Source: a bacterium
GTDB taxonomy: Bacteria > JALSQH01
DNA: 5,105 nt
Reading direction: 5' to 3'
Assembly (NCBI GenBank): GCA_026985515.1
Contig: JALSQH010000023.1
Coordinates: forward strand, 1 to 5,105
Part shown: piece by piece, positions 1 to 5,105 of the stretch
Numbering within the stretch: the stretch's first letter is position 1
Layout: the number at the start of each line of letters is the position of its first letter
The notes under the pieces: generated by a model
Databases searched by the model: none
What the model was told of the DNA's origin: nothing
Seen by the model: only the letters and a program-made list of their open reading frames with translations
Position numbers and translations under genes: made by a program

Positions 1-61
1 AGGAGGATAAGATTAATGCTGAAATTATAATCACAAAAGTCAGGTATTTTACCCACCTCAT
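1..61 (-). CDS. Start of an unidentified gene with a signal-peptide or membrane-anchor N-terminus (partial)
   Basis: Only the first 20 codons lie in the window; the gene continues past the left edge. The start is the ATG at 61-59, chosen because a strong Shine-Dalgarno (AAGGAGGGG, 68-76) sits 6 nt upstream of it, and because it begins 20 bp after the secG stop on the same strand. The visible peptide begins MRWVKYLTF and then runs through a hydrophobic stretch (VIIISALIL, residues 10-18) ending in two serines. Positive residues at 2 and 5 followed by a hydrophobic core is the layout of a Sec signal peptide, a lipoprotein signal or a single membrane anchor. No cleavage site or lipobox cysteine is visible before the edge. 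It is probably the next gene of the gap-pgk-tpiA-secG operon. Its function cannot be told from 20 residues. That it is a real gene start is fairly sure; an exported product is an inference. Confidence 0.75.
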   Translation of the reverse strand, partial: MRWVKYLTFVIIISALILSS

Positions 62-67
62 CTTATA

Positions 68-76
68 CCCCTCCTT
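68..76 (-). promoter_or_regulatory. Shine-Dalgarno of the gene running off the left edge
   Basis: AAGGAGGGG on the minus strand, 6 nt before the ATG at 61-59. It lies wholly inside the 20-bp gap after the secG stop codon. It is the main evidence that a further gene follows secG. Confidence 0.75.
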
Positions 77-81
77 TTTCT

Positions 82-456
82 TTATTTTCCTTCTGTACTT
101 GAAGGATGTCTGGCCCTATTTTCATTATGAGAGCTGGATCCCTCAGGGGATGTGGTTTTTCCAGAATGTGTCTTAACTGTGTTTACTATGGGAGCCTTTT
201 CTCTCGTAAAAATTGATCCCGACCTCTGTTTGGAGACAAGCATGCTTATTGCAAAGGCATTGATGAAGAAGAGGGTGGCAAGAACAGCCGTTGTCTTTGT
301 GAGGAAATTGCCGGCACCAGCTCCTCCGAAAATAGTCTGACTTGCACCTGCTCCAAAAGATACTCCAAGTTCAGATCCTTTTCCGCTTTGAAGGAGAATT
401 ACGACGATAAGAAAAATTGCAATAAAAATTTCAAGAATTGTGAGAAAAGTTATCAT
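82..456 (-). CDS. secG: SecG, protein-export translocase subunit
   Basis: Small inner-membrane protein that joins SecY and SecE in the translocation channel and aids SecA-driven export of unfolded proteins. The 124-residue product has the family layout: a first membrane segment (about 3-22), the conserved loop LLQSGKGSELGVSFGAG (21-37) with a Gly/Ala-rich stretch, the motif GNFLTKTTAVLATLFF (49-64), and a second membrane segment (about 55-74). From about residue 77 there is a polar tail rich in Ser, Thr, Lys and His; its sequence is not one I recognise, and tails of SecG vary widely. The length is toward the long end for SecG because of this tail. The start ATG (456-454) has a GGAGG Shine-Dalgarno at 463-467, which lies inside the last codons of tpiA. 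Only 2 bp separate it from the tpiA stop, so translation is probably coupled. It is the fourth gene of the gap-pgk-tpiA operon, a common position for secG. Confidence 0.96.
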   Translation of the reverse strand: MITFLTILEIFIAIFLIVVILLQSGKGSELGVSFGAGASQTIFGGAGAGNFLTKTTAVLATLFFINAFAISMLVSKQRSGSIFTREKAPIVNTVKTHSGKTTSPEGSSSHNENRARHPSSTEGK

Positions 457-458
457 TT

Positions 459-1217
459 TTATCCTCCACTATCGTATCGAATTATCCTGTAGAAACTCAC
501 GGGATCGAGACTGGCTCCTCCCACCAGTGCTCCATTTATGTTTTCCATTTCCATCAGACCGGCGGCATTTTCAGGTTTAACACTCCCACCATAAAGGATT
601 CTGATATCTTTTGATATCTCCCCAAACTTTTCCTTTAAGAGTTTTCTGATAAAAGCATGCACCTCTTCCGCCTGCTGTGGTGTGGCAGTTTTCCCTGTTC
701 CAATTGCCCATACAGGTTCATAGGCAATGACTAACCTCTCAGGTTCACTTAATTCCACTCCATCCAGTCCCTTTCTAATCTGACCTTCAATAATTTCAAA
801 AGTTTTTCCACTTTCCCTTTCTTCCAGAGTTTCTCCCACACATACAATTGGGGTGAGCCCTTTTCCAAGAGCCGCCTTGATTTTTCTGTTAACTGTTTCG
901 TCTGTTTCGCAGAAATATTTTCTCCTTTCTGAGTGGCCAATTATAACATATGTGCATCCCAGATCCTTCAGCATCTCTGCAGATACTTCGCCTGTGAAAG
1001 CTCCTTTTTCTTCGTAAAAGAGATTCTGTGCTCCATAATTGATAGTGGTTCCTTTTAACTTTTCAGATACATATGGGATGTAAACAAATGGTGGTATTAT
1101 TGCCACCTCTCTCTCGTTGGGCAGGTATGGAACCATTCTCAGAAATTCCTCGAAGAAGGAATCTATTTCTTTTCTTGTCATATTCATCTTCCAGTTACCT
1201 GCAATTAACTCTCTCAT
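459..1217 (-). CDS. tpiA: Triosephosphate isomerase
   Basis: Cytoplasmic TIM-barrel enzyme that interconverts dihydroxyacetone phosphate and glyceraldehyde 3-phosphate in glycolysis and gluconeogenesis. At 252 residues it has the usual length. All catalytic features are visible: N-terminal GNWKMN (7-12) with Asn8 and Lys10, the electrophile His95 in VIIGHSERR (91-99), the catalytic base Glu167 in AYEPVWAIGTGKT (165-177), where the flexible lid loop follows the glutamate, and the phosphate-binding YGGSV (209-213) and LVGGASL (231-237). The start ATG directly abuts the pgk stop (TAAATG), and its Shine-Dalgarno is formed by the last pgk codons. It ends 2 bp before secG. It is a separate gene, unlike the pgk-tpi fusion known in Thermotoga, since an in-frame TAA lies between the two. 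No key residue is missing. Confidence 0.98.
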   Translation of the reverse strand: MRELIAGNWKMNMTRKEIDSFFEEFLRMVPYLPNEREVAIIPPFVYIPYVSEKLKGTTINYGAQNLFYEEKGAFTGEVSAEMLKDLGCTYVIIGHSERRKYFCETDETVNRKIKAALGKGLTPIVCVGETLEERESGKTFEIIEGQIRKGLDGVELSEPERLVIAYEPVWAIGTGKTATPQQAEEVHAFIRKLLKEKFGEISKDIRILYGGSVKPENAAGLMEMENINGALVGGASLDPVSFYRIIRYDSGG

Positions 1218-2405
1218 TTATTCCTCCTCCAGAGCCTTTAATCCAGGAAGCTCCTTCCCACCAAGAAATTCTAATGAAGCGCCTCCACCCGTAGTTATGT
1301 GCTTTATTTTTTCAGCAACTCCTGCCTTATTTACGGCTGAAACTGAATCTCCTCCACCCACAATTGTCACACCCGGAGACTCTGCCACGGCCCTTGCAAC
1401 GCCCATTGTACCCTCTGCAAATTGTTCCCATTCAAAAACACCCATTGGACCGTTCCAGATGAGTGTTCCTGCTTCTTTTATGTACTTGGAGAAGAGTTTT
1501 ACAGTTTCCGGTCCAATATCAAGACCTATTAAATCATCGGGTATTTCAGGGGATGAAACATATATTTTTTCGGTATTTTTATCAAATTCTCTCCCACAGT
1601 AGTGGTCAACGGGAAGTTCAAAATTTATCCCCTTTTCCCTTATCTTTCTTAAAATTTCTCTTGTAACAGATGCCTTCTCCTCCTCCACTCTGCTTTTTCC
1701 CACAGGAATTCCTCTCACCCACATGAAGGTGTATGCCATTGCACCGCCAATCAGCAGACTATCTATTTTGTTGAGGAGATTTGTAATGATGGGAATTTTG
1801 TCTTCCACCTTGGCACCACCAAGAAGAAGTACGAAGGGTCTCCTGGGAGATTTCACTGCATCCCTCAGATAGGTCATCTCTTTTTTGATGAGGAATCCTG
1901 CTGCTCTCCTTTCAGGTGGGTAGAGGCGAGGTAACGCGGCGACAGATGCATGAGCTCTATGAACGACTCCGAAGGCATCGTTCACATAAATTTCTCCAAG
2001 CCTTGAAAGAAATCTGGCAAATTCAGAATCATTTTTTTCCTCTCCAGGGTGAAATCTTAGATTTTCAGTGAGGAGAATTTCTCCTTCCTTTAGTTTTTCA
2101 GCCTGTTTTATGAGGTCTTCCCTGAAAATTGAATCAGAGAAGATAATCCTGTATTCCGGAAGCAATTCTTTTAGCTTTTCAGCCACTGGTTTCATGGAGA
2201 GTTCTGGAACTACTTTCCCCCTGGGTCTTCCCAGATGAGATGCTACGACTGGAATTCCACCATTTTCCAGTATGAATTTTAATGTTTCAAGACTTCTCCT
2301 GATCCTGGTATCATCCACAACTTTCCCATTTTCAATTGGAACATTGTAGTCTACTCTGAGAAAAACCCTTTTCCCCCTCAACTCCAGCTCATCTACATAT
2401 CTCAT
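1218..2405 (-). CDS. pgk: Phosphoglycerate kinase
   Basis: Cytoplasmic two-domain kinase that transfers phosphate from 1,3-bisphosphoglycerate to ADP, the first ATP-forming step of glycolysis, and works in reverse in gluconeogenesis. Its 395 residues match the bacterial norm. Visible motifs in order: RVDYNVP (17-23), DDTRIR (31-36), SHLGRP (56-61), ENLRFHPGEE (114-123) and NDAFGVVHRAHAS (142-154) in the substrate-binding N-terminal lobe; GGAKVEDKI (196-204), WNGPMGVFE (317-325), GGGDS (350-354) and TTGGGASLEFLGG (371-383) in the nucleotide-binding lobe. The start ATG (2405-2403) is preceded by a G-rich Shine-Dalgarno (AGGGGGAG, 2411-2418). It follows gap by 23 bp with no terminator between. 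Its last codons (Glu-Glu-Glu-stop) double as the ribosome-binding site of tpiA, and its stop is immediately followed by the tpiA ATG. The enzyme looks complete. Confidence 0.98.
   Translation of the reverse strand: MRYVDELELRGKRVFLRVDYNVPIENGKVVDDTRIRRSLETLKFILENGGIPVVASHLGRPRGKVVPELSMKPVAEKLKELLPEYRIIFSDSIFREDLIKQAEKLKEGEILLTENLRFHPGEEKNDSEFARFLSRLGEIYVNDAFGVVHRAHASVAALPRLYPPERRAAGFLIKKEMTYLRDAVKSPRRPFVLLLGGAKVEDKIPIITNLLNKIDSLLIGGAMAYTFMWVRGIPVGKSRVEEEKASVTREILRKIREKGINFELPVDHYCGREFDKNTEKIYVSSPEIPDDLIGLDIGPETVKLFSKYIKEAGTLIWNGPMGVFEWEQFAEGTMGVARAVAESPGVTIVGGGDSVSAVNKAGVAEKIKHITTGGGASLEFLGGKELPGLKALEEE
1221..1230 (-). promoter_or_regulatory. tpiA Shine-Dalgarno embedded in the pgk C-terminus
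   Basis: On the minus strand the last sense codons of pgk (…G-GAG-GAG-GAA) form GGAGGAGGAA, directly followed by the pgk stop TAA and the tpiA start ATG. Ribosomes ending pgk therefore stop on top of the tpiA start, a layout expected to give coupled translation. Confidence 0.8.
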
Positions 2406-2428
2406 CCGTTCTCCCCCTGGAAATTGTT

Positions 2429-3525
<1,097 letters not shown>

Positions 3526-3536
3526 TTAAGTGGCTT

Positions 3537-3613
3537 CGGGGTGTAGCTCAGCATGGTAGAGCACCGCGTTCGGGACGCGGGTGTCGGAGGTTCAAATCCT
3601 CTCACCCCGACCA
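3537..3613 (+). tRNA. tRNA-Pro (anticodon CGG), CCA encoded
   Basis: A 77-nt cloverleaf can be folded by eye. The acceptor stem CGGGGTG (3537-3543) pairs with CACCCCG (3603-3609) in 7 of 7 positions. The D stem is GCTC (3546-3549) with GAGC (3559-3562). The anticodon stem is CCGCG (3564-3568) with CGCGG (3576-3580), around the loop TTCGGGA with anticodon CGG at 3571-3573. The T arm is GGAGG, loop TTCAAAT, CCTCT, ending in one G-T wobble. The discriminator base is A3610 and CCA (3611-3613) is encoded. Starting with C and having CGG in the anticodon agrees with bacterial tRNA-Pro that reads CCG codons. The all-G/C anticodon stem and near-all-G/C acceptor stem, in an otherwise AT-richer region, fit a thermophile. 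No terminator follows it, so it seems to be cut from a longer transcript that includes the dehydrogenase gene. Confidence 0.97.
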
Positions 3614-3629
3614 TTGTAAACTATTGAAG

Positions 3630-3636
3630 AGGAGGT
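3630..3636 (+). promoter_or_regulatory. Shine-Dalgarno of the acyl-CoA dehydrogenase gene
   Basis: AGGAGGT ends 5 nt before the ATG at 3642 and fixes the start. It lies in the 28-bp stretch between the tRNA 3' end and the coding region, which has no hairpin or T-run that could act as a terminator. Confidence 0.85.
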
Positions 3637-3641
3637 ATTAA

Positions 3642-5105
3642 ATGTCAGATGTAAAACAGGGTGCCCACTGGTTGCTTGAGAAGGTGGGTTCCAGCAGGAT
3701 CTTTACCGTTGAGGATTTAAATGAGGAGCAGAAGGCCATAGGTAAAACAGCCGAGGATTTCCTGGAAAAGGAGGTCAGGCCTCTCTGGGAGGAACTTGAA
3801 GATGAGGAGAAAAAGCTGGAACTTGAACCGATACTGTTGAAAAAAGCTGGTGAACTTGGTCTTCTTATGATTGATATTCCGGAGGAGTACGGAGGACTTG
3901 GCCTTGATAAGACCTCTTCCATGGTTGTTTCTGAAAAGGTTGCTCCAATTCAGTCTTTTGCAGTAACTCTTATGGCACACACCGGTATAGGAACCCTTCC
4001 AATTGTGCATTTTGGTACGAAGGAGCAAAAGGAGAAGTATCTTCCAAAACTTGCAACAGGTGAGTGGATTGCGGCCTATGCTTTGACTGAAACGGGTTAT
4101 GGTTCCGATGCCCTTCATGCAAAAACTAAAGCTGTTTTATCTCCTGATGGAAAATATTATATTCTGAATGGAGAGAAACAGTTTATAACAAACTCCGGTT
4201 TTGCGGATGTTTTTATCGTTTATGCGCAGGTTGATGGTGAAAAGTTTACTGCATTTATTGTGGAGAGGGATTTTGGAGTTAAAACTGGCGCTGAAGAAAA
4301 TAAGATGGGGATCAGAGGTTCCTCCACGAGGTCACTCATTCTTGAGGATGTAAAAGTACCTGTTGAAAATGTACTTGGTGAAATAGGTAAGGGTCACAAA
4401 TCTGCCCTCAATATTCTTGATGTGGGCAGGTTTAAACTGGGTATAGCTGCTCTTGGTGTTTCAAAGAGGGTTATTAAGGTTGCAGCTGAATATGCAAACC
4501 AGAGAAAGCAGTTCGGTGTTCCTATTTCAGTGTTCGGGATGATAAGAAGGAAATTTGCAGATATGGCAACACTCACATATGTGCTTGAATCTATGGCTTA
4601 CAGATTGTCCGGTCTCTACGATTCTTCCCTTGCTCAGTATGAGAAAGGCACTGAAGAGTACACGAAGCAGGCTGCCAAGGTATTTGAGGATTATCAGATT
4701 GAGGCATCAATAATGAAGGTTTTTGGTTCTGAGGTTCAGGGGATTGTTGTTGATCATGGTGTTCAGATCCATGGTGGTTATGGTTTCATCGAGGAATATG
4801 AAGTTGCAAGGCAGTACAGGGATGCAAGAATAAGCAGAATTTTTGAGGGAACAAACGAGATAAACAGACTTCTTCTGCCCACAGCTCTTCTCAGAAGGTA
4901 TCAGAGAGGAGAACTTGATCTCATGAGTCCTGTTCAGGATACATTCAAAGAACTTCAGGGTGATGTAACCAAATCTCCTGAAAGTGGTCCTCTCGGATAT
5001 GAGATTACCGCCACAGAGCTTGCTAAAAAGGCTTTCTTCCTTGCTGCAGGTGCCGCCGTACAGAAATTTGGTGGTGAATTGAGAAATCAGCAGTTCATTA
5101 TGGAA
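3642..5105 (+). CDS. Acyl-CoA dehydrogenase, long FadE-like form (3' end outside window)
   Basis: FAD-dependent cytoplasmic enzyme that oxidises acyl-CoA to trans-2-enoyl-CoA, the first step of fatty-acid beta-oxidation. The frame is open for 488 codons to the right edge. The N-terminal helical domain (about 27-145) contains IPEEYGGLGLDK (79-90). The central beta domain carries signature 1, ALTETGYGSDA (147-157), and NGEKQFITNSG (176-186). The C-terminal helical domain carries QRKQFG (287-292) and QIHGGYGF (375-382). The likely catalytic base is Glu402 in RIFEGTNEINR (399-409), at the position used by MCAD and VLCAD. The chain continues past about 420, where short ACADs end, so it belongs to the long class resembling Bacillus subtilis FadE (about 590 residues); roughly 100 residues are probably missing. 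Substrate length is not known. In signature 1, Thr151 and Tyr153 replace the more usual Pro and small residue. All 20 Arg codons are AGA or AGG. It lies 28 bp after tRNA-Pro, probably on the same transcript. No symbol is given because E. coli FadE is a different, longer protein. Confidence 0.93.
   Translation, partial: MSDVKQGAHWLLEKVGSSRIFTVEDLNEEQKAIGKTAEDFLEKEVRPLWEELEDEEKKLELEPILLKKAGELGLLMIDIPEEYGGLGLDKTSSMVVSEKVAPIQSFAVTLMAHTGIGTLPIVHFGTKEQKEKYLPKLATGEWIAAYALTETGYGSDALHAKTKAVLSPDGKYYILNGEKQFITNSGFADVFIVYAQVDGEKFTAFIVERDFGVKTGAEENKMGIRGSSTRSLILEDVKVPVENVLGEIGKGHKSALNILDVGRFKLGIAALGVSKRVIKVAAEYANQRKQFGVPISVFGMIRRKFADMATLTYVLESMAYRLSGLYDSSLAQYEKGTEEYTKQAAKVFEDYQIEASIMKVFGSEVQGIVVDHGVQIHGGYGFIEEYEVARQYRDARISRIFEGTNEINRLLLPTALLRRYQRGELDLMSPVQDTFKELQGDVTKSPESGPLGYEITATELAKKAFFLAAGAAVQKFGGELRNQQFIME

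Noticed and set aside
1117-1602. Plus-strand open frame of 161 codons antisense to pgk and tpiA
   Set aside because: It overlaps the ends of two certain genes in reverse; the Ser/Pro-rich translation is typical of a shadow frame.
459-2405. A pgk-tpiA fusion as in Thermotoga
   Set aside because: An in-frame TAA ends pgk, and tpiA has its own ATG and Shine-Dalgarno, so they are two proteins.
2406-2428. Terminator or separate promoter between gap and pgk
   Set aside because: The 23-bp gap has only the pgk Shine-Dalgarno and no hairpin, so the genes are read as one operon.
3537-3613. Integration (att) site at the tRNA-Pro gene
   Set aside because: No repeat of the tRNA 3' end, no integrase and no foreign-looking DNA are visible in the window.
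3614-3641. Terminator or promoter between tRNA-Pro and the dehydrogenase gene
   Set aside because: The 28 bp contain no GC-rich hairpin followed by T's and are too short for a complete promoter downstream of the tRNA.
3717-4118. Minus-strand open frame of 133 codons opposite the acyl-CoA dehydrogenase
   Set aside because: It is antisense to a frame with full dehydrogenase motifs, its translation has no recognisable domain, and I see no matching promoter or operon context.

Overview
The window comes from a bacterial chromosome and holds housekeeping genes, packed tightly and laid out as two divergent transcription units around an intergenic region of about 109 bp (3428-3536). I see no mobile element, CRISPR array, phage gene or defence gene. 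The Shine-Dalgarno sequences are strong (GGAGG type), both central promoters look like sigma-70 promoters, and the SecG gene is bacterial. Arginine is encoded almost only by AGA/AGG: all 20 Arg codons in the acyl-CoA dehydrogenase are AGR, and CGN is rare in the other genes. Together with moderate-to-low GC, this fits a thermophilic or deep-branching bacterium, but I cannot name the phylum from this window.

Leftward (minus-strand) unit, read from 3427 down to 1: gap (glyceraldehyde-3-phosphate dehydrogenase), pgk (phosphoglycerate kinase), tpiA (triosephosphate isomerase), secG (protein-export channel subunit), then the first 20 codons of a gene that starts like a signal peptide or membrane anchor and runs off the left edge. 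Gaps between genes are 23, 0, 2 and 20 bp, so this is very probably one operon. It is driven by a promoter with perfect consensus hexamers (TTGACA, 17-bp spacer, TATAAT). A 17-bp inverted repeat lies over that promoter's -10 element and predicted start site and is a good operator candidate. The three enzymes catalyse consecutive triose-phosphate steps of glycolysis and gluconeogenesis. SecG is a frequent passenger at the end of such operons.

Rightward (plus-strand) unit, from 3498 to the right edge: a promoter (TTGACT, 16-bp spacer, TATAAT), a complete tRNA-Pro with anticodon CGG and an encoded CCA end, and, 28 bp later, an acyl-CoA dehydrogenase gene of the roughly 590-residue Bacillus FadE type, cut by the right edge after 488 codons. 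No terminator or second promoter is visible between the tRNA and this gene, so they are probably co-transcribed.

The most interesting part is the centre. The -35 boxes of the two divergent promoters are only 5 bp apart, so two polymerases probably cannot occupy both at once. This physically links transcription of a sugar-phosphate operon with that of a tRNA plus fatty-acid oxidation gene. I found no clear sign of an undescribed protein system here.
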